Source: Paramecium sonneborni
Taxonomy: Eukaryota; Ciliophora; Oligohymenophorea; Peniculida; Parameciidae
Direction: 5' to 3'
Length of the DNA: 64,000 bases
Assembly (NCBI GenBank): GCA_905182985.1
Contig: CAJJDN010000185.1
Coordinates: 1-64,000, forward strand
Both the position numbers and the translations under genes were made by a program. The notes under the pieces were generated by a model. The model worked only from the letters and a program-made list of their open reading frames with translations. It did no database searches and was not told where the DNA came from. Positions 1 through 11,816 of this stretch are shown here, one piece after another (positions within the stretch are counted from its first letter, which is position 1; the number at the start of each line of letters is the position of its first letter).

Positions 1-26
1 AATAATAATAATAATAATAATATTAG

Positions 27-57
<31 letters not shown>

Positions 58-61
58 TAAT
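1..61. repeat. AAT trinucleotide microsatellite at window edge
   Basis: Nearly uninterrupted AAT repeats with one ATT-AGT interruption near position 22-27. It may lie in the upstream part of a gene cut by the window edge; read in one frame it would be poly-Asn, but that frame meets TGA just after the repeat, so coding use is doubtful. Confidence 0.85.
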
Positions 62-73
62 AAAAATTCTGAA

Positions 74-559
74 ATGAACAAGAATTACCATAAATTTTTT
101 TATATTCAATACCAGGATTCAAGATTAATAATCAATCCACATATAAATTACATAGCAGTTCTGGGAGGAAGTATCAGGACAAATCTTGTTCAATTACTAA
201 GTTTCAAACATAGCAATCATTTTCTTTAAATTCCACTATCTCTAGAATTTATTTGTCTCCAAGACCACCAACCAAATCAATAAAGTATAAAAAATATACA
301 GAGACATCTTAAACATTTAGAAAAAATATTCCCCGACGAGCAATAATGTTGCAGTCTAACAAATAAAAATGCTACCATTAACCTTCTTAGTGGAATTTAG
401 ATAGATGGGATACTAATGATGATAGAAATGAAAACAAATCATTTATTTTTTGATTTATACTGCATCTCAAAATAAATCTTCAATAATATAAAAAATGACA
501 AGTTGACTAAATTGTCGATTCTTTTGCAATAATTCTTAATAATATTAAAAAATGACTGA
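74..559 (+). CDS. Uncertain open frame of 161 codons, function unknown
   Basis: Read with TAA/TAG as Gln, this frame is open from an ATG at 74 to TGA at 557-559. The product would be about 161 residues with a mixed, protein-like composition (for example IAVLGGSIRTNLVQLL), and no family is recognised. It overlaps the start codon of the next gene (552) by 8 bp, which argues against it being a complete independent gene, and a 66-codon frame is open on the other strand at 119-316. With TGA as the only stop in very AT-rich DNA, an open frame of this length is not strong evidence. It could be the last exon of a gene lying left of the window. Confidence 0.25.
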
Positions 560-2078
560 ATATTGCAATCCAAATGCAACTGGATTTTTACATACATGTG
601 GATAGTTTAGTTAGTGTTAAACTAATACTAATGATGTATCAAGCTGTGTTCATGATCCACCTTATACACCTAAAGCAGGAATTATAATTTCCTACATCAT
701 TACACCCATTTTAATTGGAATAGGAATTCTTGGAGGATTAGGAGGTAGGAAATATTGAAATTCTTTAGGTGGTGTTCTAAAAGGACCATTATTAGAAATG
801 ATATTAAATTATTCTTAAAGTGAAGCTACACACATAGCATATTGTCTCATGTTTGGAGGAACTCTTTTAAATACAATTATGTTAATGTTTGAAAAGTATT
901 AATACTATATAATGAATAGAAATCCTGATGATTAAAGAAGACCCATTATTAATTATAGAATTTCAATAATATTCAATCTTGCTGTTCCTTTTGCTACCAA
1001 TCTTGGATCATCTTTGGCTTCCTTTCTGCCTTAATTATACACATTAATACTTTAAGAACTATTTTTATTTGCAGTTGCCCCCATTTTGTGGAAAAAAGGT
1101 AATTTATAGAATGATTTCGTAAGCATAAAAAGCGAAAAAGGATGAGATGTAAACAACTGATGAATAAAAAAATGAAAATCAAGCATTCAATTTAGATAAA
1201 TCTAATAGTTAATAAAAGATTGAACTTTAAAATATAGAAAATTCTTTAGATTCAGTTTCATTAACTCATATAACTGAGAATAATAAGCAGAATACTTAGA
1301 ATCTCTATAATAAATTCAAATAAGAAACTGAAAATGTTTTACCATTCATGCCAATTCTCTTTATTTTAGGTTCTTTTGGACTTAATTAAGTATTAAAATT
1401 ATTTATAATCTAGATATTTATTTAAATGAGATCCACAAATCCTAAAAAGCCATCTTATGTTGGAATATAAGATTGTACTTGGGAGAATGACTTTATGATA
1501 TTCATTTTGATTATTGCAAATGTTTTATTTGATTACATAGCCTGGAAATTTGGATCTAATTAGGAGAAGTATTTTGATTAATTAAATTATTTACCAAATG
1601 AGAGATACTTTACTCCAATAAGTCGTTTTTTTAAAATATATGCAGGAGGATTTGGTGCTGGTTTTGTATCTGGATTTCTTGGAATGGGAGCAGGATTTGT
1701 TATGGTTCCTACTTTACTTTATAGTGGTTTAATTCCAAGATGTGCTTCGGCTACTTCTGCATTTATATATTTTATGATATCTTTAAATAATTTAATTACA
1801 CTTCTTACTAATCATTATTTAGATTAATAACTTATTCTTTTATTTACAGGGCTAGCAGTAAATTAATTTGATATTTTAAGGTTATTGGTGGATCTGTAAT
1901 AACAAAAATTGGATATATACTATTAAGAAAATATAAAATTGGTTATACAGTCATTTTGATTGTTTTTGCATTAGATATAGCTAATATAATTTCTTAAGTT
2001 TATTATGGTGTTGTTTTTGGAATAAGATATGGATTGGCTTATTTGACTAAAGCAAATCTAGTATGTAAAGAATAATGA
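552..2078 (+). CDS. TauE/SafE-family membrane permease
   Basis: Polytopic membrane protein of about 490 residues resembling the TauE/SafE (sulfite exporter / anion permease) family. The N-terminal stretch is Cys-rich (HTCGQFSQCQTN, SSCVHDPP) and is followed by a hydrophobic segment rich in Gly (ILIGIGILGGLGG). In the second half the family-like glycine motif GAGFVSGFLGMGAGFVMVP is clear. Two short introns restore the frame: one of 24 nt near 746 and one of 23 nt near 1859. The middle loop is long and rich in Asn, Gln and Lys. The family moves sulfur-containing or other organic anions across membranes; substrate and membrane cannot be told here. The start is the first ATG of the Cys-rich frame; an upstream signal-peptide exon is possible because the mature N-terminus looks extracellular. 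It is convergent with the next gene, 30 bp away. Confidence 0.8.
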
Positions 2079-2108
2079 TTGTTAATTTAAATATTCATAT
2101 TTAATTAT

Positions 2109-5100
2109 TCAAAAAAAGTGTTAGTTTGGTTTTCTTAATCTTTTTTACATCTCTGATTATTATGATAATCTAGAAGAATGATCCATGAATCCTGATAAAG
2201 GTCTAAATACTTAAAATGATTTTGCCATTGTAGATTTTGATTATGGAGTTTCACATTTTGGTGTCTCAATAAATTAAAAGTATCCAGATGTTGAATTATG
2301 ATATTGATGTAATTAAGCGGAAGTTCTTGGAGTTACAAAAAATGAAGTCATAGTTTTATTTTTATCTAATTTTTTATTTGAATTTCTCTTTTCCTTATTA
2401 TCTTCTTTATTTGGATTTAATGAATTAATCTGAAGAATTGGCTCATTTTACTCAAAAATTAAACTTGTTGATTTACGAGTTTTAATTTGTTTATGTGTTT
2501 TCTCTACTAATTTAATAGCTGAAATAACTCTAGATCTTTAAATAGCTTCATTATTTTAAGGAGCTATTCTAAGAGGAGGTTTAACCAATCCAACTCTAAT
2601 TAAATTAGAATAATATTATTTTAAGAATCCTTCAGAATTTACATTAGATGCAAAACTATATGGATTTTCTACTTTTTCTAAAATTTTAATTTAAGGCTAA
2701 CTATTTTATTTAGTTAATTAGACAAATTCATTTATTGTAATCTTTTTAGATTTCTTTTCCTCTTCACCAAATTAATCTAATACATTTTTATTATATTTCA
2801 AAACTCTGCTATGTTTTGGTACCTTTAGGATATATTAATAGTGTACTTGATATTATTAAAATTACACATCTACTTTATCATATGATTTTATAGAATCTTT
2901 TGTTAGAACTAAATTTGATTTGGATATCTTAATATTATCCTTTGGTGAAAAACATTATTGTTATTAATCTAATGGTTTACTTCCCATCAACAAACGAATT
3001 AATTATTTCTCTATAATAATGTTTCAATATTATAAATAAATACACTTATGAAGTTATATTATCTATCTTATTATAGAGTTTGGAAAAAGACGAGCAAATA
3101 TTTTAACTTTGATTCTATAAAGTGAAACTTGAGCAGATTTTACTTTCGCAGTAAATTCATAGCATATTTATAAATTCTAATCTTAATCTGGATCTATAAT
3201 TAATTCATCTCCTATTATTCCACTATCTTCAATTGTAAAGATATGTTCTTCATTTTTTAACATTTAAATATCACCTTAAGCTAAAAAGTACAAATATTCT
3301 CCTATTACGTTTTCTCTTCAAATTAATTTAAATAATTACTCTGTTACTTATGCTTAATGTGATAAAGTTAAAATTTCAAATTGTGTTGCTAATGATGTCA
3401 ATATTCTCTTTGAATTTAAATCCCCTAAACCTGGTATTATTTTGCATAGAGTCTTATGCTTAAATAAGAAAAGATCTCCATAAAATTAATAAATATCATC
3501 ACATTCCTTTTTATTAATGCTCAAAATCAAAGTGTTATCTACTGAAATATTATATTATAATTAAGTTGAACAATATATCTCTTTGTCAAAATGAAATTCA
3601 TCTTCAATATAGGAAAGCGGATGTAAACTTGTGATCAATTTCTCTTTTTTATAAATGTAACCTTCTTCCACTTAATAAATATCAACTTATCCTTTCAATA
3701 AAAGTTATACTCCTAATGTTGGATTTGAATATAATTATTCATTTTTAGAGTAAGTCTTTATTTAAAAACTGTTACATAACTTTTACTTAATATTTTTTAT
3801 ACTTTCATTTAACCATCATTAGATAATTGTTAATGATATAACTCATTCAATTTAGAAATAACTTTAGTTCCTCTTATTATAGATGCTATTATCTTTAATT
3901 AACAACATAATTTTACTTTCAAATCTTCATATGTCTTTGGATAGCTAACTAATTTCGATTATAGTAAAACAAAATTGTCATTCTAAATTATTTATTCCAT
4001 TTTTAATTAAGAAAATTACTTAATTCATTCTTTATAATACAAAATCAATATATAAGATATTAATATATAAATATTCATCTATCTTATTAGATGATGAAAC
4101 TTTCAATTAAATAATTTAAATAAAATAGTTTTAATTATCATTCCTAATTTTTTAAAAATTCTAGAAAATGAAGATCCTTTTCTAAAAGTTATCTAAATTT
4201 GATATCTTCTACTTTTTCTATTTTCTTTTTGAAATTTATATCTTATTTTGTTTACTCTATTAATTTTGTTTTCAATACAATATCTTTATCTGATTTTTAA
4301 AAAACAACCTCCATTATTTATTATTTATACTCTTTTTCAAAATCAATTTCATCAACCTTTAAAATACTATTATCATCTTTTTTTAGGATTTTGTGATTAT
4401 TTAAAAAATCTATATGAAATTCTTCAAAATTCTTGTTTAACTTTTTAACATTAGAGACTGGTTATAGAGAATTTCTTCTTTAAAGTATAGGAGAAGGAGC
4501 ATCTTATTCATGTTTAAGAGAACTATCCATAAATAGATTTTTTTATTCTTCATTATTTGATGAGTTAGATAAATTTCTATTTTTAATTACTTTGTCTCTA
4601 TCTAATGAATCAGAATAAGATAATTTATTTGGTTAATTAGATTTCAATCCTATAGAATTAAAGACATCTTATAATTAACTCAAAGCATCTCCAGGTTTAT
4701 CTAAAATATTTTTATTTTCAATTGATTATTCACTTTCATTATAAGATGATTCTGAGTTTGATTCTGAATCTACATCAGCACTCATAATAGGGATTGTTTC
4801 GAAAATATTTTTAGTTATTTCTCTATAATTTAATTTTGAAGCTTAAAAAGTTTAACAATTAATAAAAATATTATTTGCTGATTCATCAATTCCATCTTAT
4901 TCTAAATATTTATTTTCCTCAACATCAAGAGCAGAAACAATGATTTTATCTTCTATTTAAGGACTACTAGGATCTTCACCTAATTTATTCTTATGTCGTT
5001 CTTCTTGTCTCATCAAATGTAACTTTATTGCTCTCCAATGATGAGAAATCATTAATTCCTCTTCTATTTATTTTAAATAATCAAAGTAAGGTAAAAACTC

Positions 5101-6595
5101 ACCATCCTTTATTAATTTTAAAGATAATTTTTATTCAAATTAATAAATTTATTTATCTATTTAACTATGATGTTTTTCATGAATCTTATTTTTTATAATC
5201 AATTTTGTCGCCCAATAAGGATGAAAATCATTCAAAGCTCTTTCAAAAATAAATTAAATCATATTGACTACATAAGATATAAAAATATCTGATCTATTAA
5301 ACTTATGCATAAGACTTAAAATTAATTCCATTATATTAGCTTTATCAATCCTTTCCCACAATTAAATATCAGTTATTCTGACTAAATTATCAATAATCTA
5401 ATTTATGATATTATTATACTTCTACAAGTTTGATAATCAATACACTAACCTTACTTTTATCTGAAAGTGTTTATTGTAATATTTTTGCTATTACTTTGAT
5501 GTCAAATGTCTAAAAAAATTCTGAATTTCTAAAATTATTAATAATTTCTTAAGTCTCAGGCTCATCCAATTATATATTTTGCATATCCATAGAATGATAA
5601 TTTGAAACTAATGATAGAATATGAGCAGCATTTTTTAAAGTTCTATTAAATTATTTTGTATTATACATAACATTAATTTCATCTTTAGCAATAATTGAAA
5701 GCATCTTTTTTAAAACTTCTCCTTTTATTACGTAAGCAATTTAAGTTTCATTTAAAATTCTAATCATAATTTCATGAACTATAAATGTAAAATTGATTGC
5801 GCTACAAGGATCAAAATCTTGAAATCTGTCAAAACCAGCCTTTAGAAAATCAAGTTATTATTAATGAAAATCAAACTCATAAAATATTACTAAGATCTAA
5901 GCAACACTATTAATATAAATTAAAGGTAAAAATGAAACAAGAAAGTTAGGTCTTTAAAATTGATCAATAACAAATCTTTTATCTCTTTCCTTTATCAATA
6001 AAAACAATTTATGAGCTATTCCCCATTAAGTATCTGGTGTTACTGCTCTCCATCTCAAATCAAAAATTATTTCCCAATAAATCTAAAATAACATCTGAAT
6101 ATCACTTCTATTTATTTCATTATAGGTTCTAAGTTTTAATCAATGATCTCGAATATTTTAGTAATTAAGTCGCTATAAATAGTCAATTAATCAGCTTAAA
6201 CTTTATTGTAATCAACAAACAAAATATCAAACATTTACTTTACATTTCTGGATATGAATTCTATTGCAAACGAATCATTATCTCTAAAATATTCCATAAA
6301 TTATTCGATATTTAGCATTATTGAGAGATTTGATTAACTATGAGTAATAATTTCTTCAATTTGCTTTTAAGATGATGCTTACGTTTAAAACATAATTTTT
6401 AGAAAATAATTACAATAATAAATTAATTTAATTGTTCTTATAGCAATTTATTATTTTTAAATGATAAAAATTAAGATTCATTACTTTCTGAATAGCTAAC
6501 TTTAGCTCTAGGTCATTAAAATTGTTGTATATTAGAAATTTATCTCAATGATAAATGAAACAATTAAAAATCATTCTTTTACCATGAAATTTCAT
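2109..6595 (-). CDS. Large cyclic-nucleotide-binding-domain protein
   Basis: Spliced gene of about 1,440 codons on the minus strand. The N-terminal two thirds is helical and ARM/HEAT-like in feel but not assigned. From about residue 930 a cNMP-binding fold appears (GVQLLLKGQVDIYQVEEG), and a second related segment follows near residue 1065 (VIGEYLYFLAQGDIQML, then IIGDELIIDPD). The C-terminal 200 residues are Ser/Gln-rich and probably disordered (FVTPRTSAQL). At least seven introns are needed; they include one of 20 nt (GTAACAGTTTTTAAATAAAG, 3756-3775), one of 19 nt (6364-6382) and others of 23-38 nt. No membrane segments and no kinase domain were seen, so this is neither a channel nor a PKA/PKG catalytic chain. 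Ligand binding by cAMP or cGMP is inferred from fold only. The first exon (13 nt, start 6595) is the weakest part of the model. Confidence 0.7.
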
Positions 6596-6864
6596 CGGTT
6601 ATTTGTAATAATGTGATAATAAAATATTAAGTTTCAATTTATTAGAAAATTTAGTTACACTTGAATTCAATGATATCAACTTAAGATTAAAATTTGATAA
6701 TCAAGAAGTTTAGTGTCAAATAAAAGCCAATTTATCAAGGAAATTATAACATTTTGAGAATTACTCTAATTTTCTACAAATTAATTAATTTTAAATCCTA
6801 TTCTTATATTATATTCTAATAATTATGTAAGTTGACTAAAGAAATAGCAAATAGTATTCACAAA

Positions 6865-7989
6865 TAACTAAAAGCAGTAAAAATAGTAAATCAATTTAAT
6901 ATCTTTATAGATTATGAAATTAAATACAATCAAAAATTTACATCCACAAGAAGAATTACGCATTTAGATTTGAAATTAATAATATAATTATACAAAAAAA
7001 TATAATCATATGGAGTGATTTTATATTTTGATTTATTAATAAAAACCAATATCAATCTTATAAAAGGTTGATTATGTATAATAAATATTAATTGAAAGCA
7101 TTAGCTATTAGAATTTTTTCAATAATTTTAATTAGATTTATTATGTGTTTTAAAAAAATATATATCATTTTCACAAATTTTACTAAACAAACAAAAAAGA
7201 GCCTAATTTGTAATTGTAATTATAATTTAAATCAAATTTTATGAATCTAACATGGTATGACAATGGATTGATTCAAATTAGTATAATATTTTTCTTTTAA
7301 TTTATATAGGTTAATTAGTTTGAGTTTCTTATTTTGTGATGAAAATTAATTAGATAAATAATTTGCATCAATAGTTGTGAATAGATGATTGCTGCTGAAA
7401 TTTTATCCGATAAGGTATAAATATGATAATATCATGTTAGCCAGAAGACTAATATTAGAGACTAGAGAAAGCTGTAAATTATTCATATAAAATTTATTTA
7501 GATGATTGAATTGTTTAAATATGATAATTTACTAAACAATGAATACCTGGTTCGAAAATTTGAGACTGATATTTTAAAACCTGATTGGTATTTGCTATAA
7601 TATGTTGTTGTGTAAAGAGAAAATTCAATTAAAAGCCAATATGTGTAAAATGAATTGAATACTCGTAAAAAATATCATTTAATTTTAACAGATGTAAAAA
7701 GAGATATTAATATTTAAGATTTTAAATAAATATAACAAATAATTATGGAATTTTGATCATTAAATGTTAATAATTCGTCCTTATTTTCCAACAGAGAGAA
7801 AAAGAATATAAATAAAAATACCAGTTTTAAAAGTAGCATTCATAAAAGACGCACTTTAAAAATCTGGCTTTTTAAATGAGTAATTAATCTATGAAGAAGA
7901 AATTTATTAAGCTGACAAAACTTATGTCAAATTAATAGTAACATCATAGACTGAAAATTATGCTATAGGAATATTTGATTTTTTAATGT
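6865..7989. repeat. Left copy of 1,125-bp direct duplication (assembly overlap)
   Basis: This stretch matches 7991-9115 base for base wherever I compared the two. The two copies are separated by a single N at 7990. It carries a 3'-truncated copy of the La-related protein gene (start codon equivalent at 7385) and its upstream region. A single N between two matching ends is what an assembler leaves when it joins overlapping contigs without merging them. Confidence 0.95.
7385..7989 (+). pseudogene. Truncated duplicate of the La-related protein gene
   Basis: The sequence equals the first 605 bp of the gene at 8511-9738 and stops at the N at 7990. It has the same start codon, La-motif region and three short introns. 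It is most probably an assembly duplicate rather than a biological pseudogene, and should be collapsed onto the downstream copy. Confidence 0.85.
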
Positions 7990-7990
7990 N

Positions 7991-9115
7991 TAACTAAAAG
8001 CAGTAAAAATAGTAAATCAATTTAATATCTTTATAGATTATGAAATTAAATACAATCAAAAATTTACATCCACAAGAAGAATTACGCATTTAGATTTGAA
8101 ATTAATAATATAATTATACAAAAAAATATAATCATATGGAGTGATTTTATATTTTGATTTATTAATAAAAACCAATATCAATCTTATAAAAGGTTGATTA
8201 TGTATAATAAATATTAATTGAAAGCATTAGCTATTAGAATTTTTTCAATAATTTTAATTAGATTTATTATGTGTTTTAAAAAAATATATATCATTTTCAC
8301 AAATTTTACTAAACAAACAAAAAAGAGCCTAATTTGTAATTGTAATTATAATTTAAATCAAATTTTATGAATCTAACATGGTATGACAATGGATTGATTC
8401 AAATTAGTATAATATTTTTCTTTTAATTTATATAGGTTAATTAGTTTGAGTTTCTTATTTTGTGATGAAAATTAATTAGATAAATAATTTGCATCAATAG
8501 TTGTGAATAGATGATTGCTGCTGAAATTTTATCCGATAAGGTATAAATATGATAATATCATGTTAGCCAGAAGACTAATATTAGAGACTAGAGAAAGCTG
8601 TAAATTATTCATATAAAATTTATTTAGATGATTGAATTGTTTAAATATGATAATTTACTAAACAATGAATACCTGGTTCGAAAATTTGAGACTGATATTT
8701 TAAAACCTGATTGGTATTTGCTATAATATGTTGTTGTGTAAAGAGAAAATTCAATTAAAAGCCAATATGTGTAAAATGAATTGAATACTCGTAAAAAATA
8801 TCATTTAATTTTAACAGATGTAAAAAGAGATATTAATATTTAAGATTTTAAATAAATATAACAAATAATTATGGAATTTTGATCATTAAATGTTAATAAT
8901 TCGTCCTTATTTTCCAACAGAGAGAAAAAGAATATAAATAAAAATACCAGTTTTAAAAGTAGCATTCATAAAAGACGCACTTTAAAAATCTGGCTTTTTA
9001 AATGAGTAATTAATCTATGAAGAAGAAATTTATTAAGCTGACAAAACTTATGTCAAATTAATAGTAACATCATAGACTGAAAATTATGCTATAGGAATAT
9101 TTGATTTTTTAATGT
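7991..9115. repeat. Right copy of 1,125-bp direct duplication (assembly overlap)
   Basis: Partner of 6865-7989, offset 1,126 bp. This copy continues into the intact 3' part of the La-related protein gene, so it is the functional-looking one. The first 520 bp hold no gene that I can support. Confidence 0.95.
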
Positions 9116-9738
9116 CAAAAAAGGCAGAACTTTAAATAGATTCAGTTATTATGTAAAATGTTGACTATTTGGATGAATTTCATAAATAGATAAATTCTAA
9201 AAAATGTGCAATGATGACAAAGAAAATTGAGCAATAGGATACTGATTAATAAGGATATAAAAGAAATGAATAATATGAAGAATAAGAAAAAGAATTTGAT
9301 AGATCTTATTAAAAAAGTAGTAGAGGAAGAGGAAATAGATAAAGAGGAAATTATGGATATTATAGAAATGATAAAGATGATGATAGACATGAAGAAAAAT
9401 ATCAAAATAAAGAGAAGGGAGATAGAAATGAAAGAGGAAATGATAGGAATGATAGGAATGATAGAAATGATAGGAATGATAGAAATGATAGAGGAGGAAA
9501 AGATAAAGATAGAAGAGGAGGTCAAAGAGATAGAGGAAATAATGTATAATAATTTAATTTATGTTAGTAATATGTGTAAAAAAATGATTAACATCATTAA
9601 TAATAATAGTAATAGTAATAATAATAATATCAATTAATCCCTAAAGTAGTATTATAAAAGACACCAAAATAAATTATAAAACCAAATGCTCTGAATGCAA
9701 ATGATTTCCCTGCTCTAGATTCTGAATAAAAGAGCTGA
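8511..9738 (+). CDS. La-related protein (LARP-like) RNA-binding protein
   Basis: About 380 residues. The N-terminal part resembles a La motif: MIELFKYDNLLNNEYLVRKF matches the helix-turn region that reads QIEYYFSxxNLxxDxFL in the family, and ILTDILNKYNKQLWNF followed by IIRP matches the end of the winged helix. The RNA-recognition surface would be in this domain. The C-terminal half is low-complexity: an RG/RD-rich stretch with tandem Asn-Asp-Arg triplets (about 9430-9500), then a Gln run encoded by mixed TAA and TAG near 9597-9630, and a conserved-looking NDFPALDS near the very end. Introns of 26, 28 and 25 nt were inferred. LARPs bind poly(A) or 5'-TOP mRNAs and control mRNA stability; which subfamily this is cannot be said. 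TGA stop at 9736. Confidence 0.65.
9427..9500 (+). repeat. In-frame Asn-Asp-Arg triplet repeat
   Basis: Nine-base units of the form AAT-GAT-AGG or GAA-ATG-AT permutations are repeated in tandem inside the LARP-like gene. In the coding frame they give Arg-Asn-Asp repeats in an RG-rich tail; the same tract gives misleading Ile/Met-rich or Ser/Ile-rich frames elsewhere. Confidence 0.8.
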
Positions 9739-9831
9739 GTTATATGAGTAATAACTCTATAAAATTATTTTATTATTCAATGCATATGTGTAAATTTTGT
9801 TTTTAACATCTCATTTTTAATATTTAATATT

Positions 9832-10859
9832 ATGCATCATAGAAAGAGTTTATCACCATTTAGTGAAAAAGTGAGAGTTATTTAATTTACTTGTTTAAGA
9901 TTGGAATTCCTTTATCCATTAGTTAGTGAACCCTTAAAAGTTATAGTGTGTGAGAAACATACCTTCATAGCTAAACCTCAAGATTAAAGATGTGCAATAG
10001 TTAACTAAGTAAAAGATAACAAATTATTAGACATAAGCTATTGAAGTTTTTAATCATAAAATCAAAATTGAAATTTAAAATTTAGGAATGTCATAGTTAG
10101 ACCTAAACACTTATTAAGCCTTTTCATTAGAAAAAGTTCCAATTTATGATAAGAAAAATCAAAAACAATTAATAGGATTTTTATGCTTTAAGATTGATGA
10201 AACATCTAAAAAAAGCACTCCAAATGCAAGTATTTAAAACTCTAGAGAATAATCATTAAGTAACTCAATATTTCAAAATAGATTTTGGTTCAAATTTATT
10301 TACGATTGCTTTTAGTGATTAATCATAATACTAAAATTTGAAACAACAAAACTTAGTTTAAAAATGCTCTCATGAAGAGATTAAAAAAAATATTGATTAA
10401 ATTGCTTAAATTTATGAAGAAATGAGCAGAGAATAAAATTAATTATTATAACAAGACTTAAAATTAAAAAAACTTGATAATGAAATCAAAGATTTAAATT
10501 AATAATTGAAAGCTTTGCATGATTAAGAGCATCATTTAGATTTATAATTTAAAAAATTATAAACATAATCTCCTTAGTTATAAATGTTAATTAATCAAAA
10601 AATATAACATTAATACTCAATTCTAACATTTAAAAGAAAACAAGAAAATAAAATCTAAAAATAATAACCTTAATAAATAATAAAACCTGAACAATCTAAT
10701 TAAAGATAAAAGAAAAATAATGTTCTTCCATAATAAGTAACAATTAGTTTAATTGAATAAGAAAAATTCATGAAGAAATAAAATAAAGAGCCTGAAATTC
10801 CAGTCAATATGTCTATACCATTTTCTTTTAATGAATATTTTAGTTTATTTAAAAATTGA
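9832..10859 (+). CDS. NT-C2 domain plus coiled-coil protein
   Basis: About 320 residues. The first 150 residues look like an N-terminal-type C2 domain (EEIG1/EHBP1-like): VRVIQFTCLRLEFLYPL, then LKVIVCEKHTFIAKP and NLGMSQLDLNTYQAFSLEK. A 22-nt intron (after the codons for IVNQ) and a 28-nt intron (GTTCAAATTTATT...) restore the frame. The second part is a coiled coil of about 100 residues rich in Gln, Lys and Leu (EEIKKNIDQIAQIYEEMSRE), followed by a basic, Gln-rich tail. NT-C2 proteins link membranes or Rab GTPases to the cytoskeleton; that role is inferred. It starts 93 bp after the LARP-like stop and runs convergently with uL22. Confidence 0.65.
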
Positions 10860-10963
10860 TTGTACTTAAAATTTTAGTATAAATTTCAATTTAATACTAA
10901 AATGAAAAAATAATAGCTTGAAATATTGGAATATTAGATTATTATACTATTATTAATATATTC

Positions 10964-11573
10964 TCATGCACCAATAGCTAATTTTGATCTAGCAGCTTAT
11001 TTTCTTGATTAACGAGCAACAACTTTATTATTAGCTTCTTTCTTAACATTTTCATCTCTTTCAGCAGCCCAGATTTCAATATGAGCATTAGATGATAAGA
11101 ATGCTATAAAATAAATAAAAAATATTACGATTGATTCTTCCATGTGCTCTGTATGTTCTACGTCTACCTTTTTAAGCTCTATTGACTTAAACATGATTGA
11201 TAATTAACTTTTCATTACTCAAATTCTTGACTTAAGCATTAGCAGCTAAATTTTATAAGAGTGATAAAACAATTCTTACACTCTTTTCAGGCCATCTACC
11301 TATAATAAATTTAGTATTATATAATATACCTTATGATCTGCCGAATTCTTTGGCTTAACCTGTTCTACCAACACCTCCATTAAATCTAGTAAATGGAACA
11401 CATCTTTTGTGTTATAAGACATCTTGTAAATATTTAAGTGCTTAAGCAAGAGTTTATCCTTTAATTGCTCTGGCTACTTCATATGTATTCTTAAAGTGAG
11501 TTCTTAAATCACTTGCTTTAGCCTTAGCCGATTTTTTAGCAACTGCTGGCTCTCTAGCATATTATTTGCCCAT
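10964..11573 (-). CDS. RPL17: Ribosomal protein uL22 (eukaryotic L17)
   Basis: Component of the large cytosolic ribosomal subunit, lining the peptide exit tunnel. The protein begins [20 protein letters not shown] and carries the conserved blocks [78 protein letters not shown] and [20 protein letters not shown]. Two introns of 30 and 25 nt are needed; both fall between conserved blocks and keep the frame. Length of about 184 residues is normal for the family. Stop TGA at 10964-10966 follows KLAIGA. It lies head-to-tail with the coiled-coil gene that starts at 12845. Confidence 0.95.
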
Positions 11574-11816
11574 TGAATCCTTTTTTAATTAATTAAATTT
11601 GTTTTTTCAAATTCATTTATTAAATGAAAAATATGGTAAATAATTTTATTGTTAAAATATTCTTAGGATAGATATTTAATCAAAGAAATCTAACCAAAAT
11701 ATTTACAATTCAATTAATGTAGATTATTTAATATTATTTATTCATAAAATAATTATTAAATAAGAGAATATATCGATAAAATTTATGTTTATAAATAATA
11801 GTTAAATAACAATAGT

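Noticed and set aside
9142..9525. Minus-strand Ser/Ile-rich open frame
   Set aside because: Shadow of the Arg-Asn-Asp repeat in the LARP-like gene; pure repeat periodicity with no independent coding evidence.
9227..9637. Plus-strand Met/Ile/Glu-rich frame in standard code
   Set aside because: Another phase of the same repeat; the real frame enters from the La-motif exons and uses TAA/TAG as Gln.
10921..11194. Separate minus-strand ORF beginning MFKSIELKK
   Set aside because: It is a different phase over the 3' exons of uL22 and reads through its last intron.
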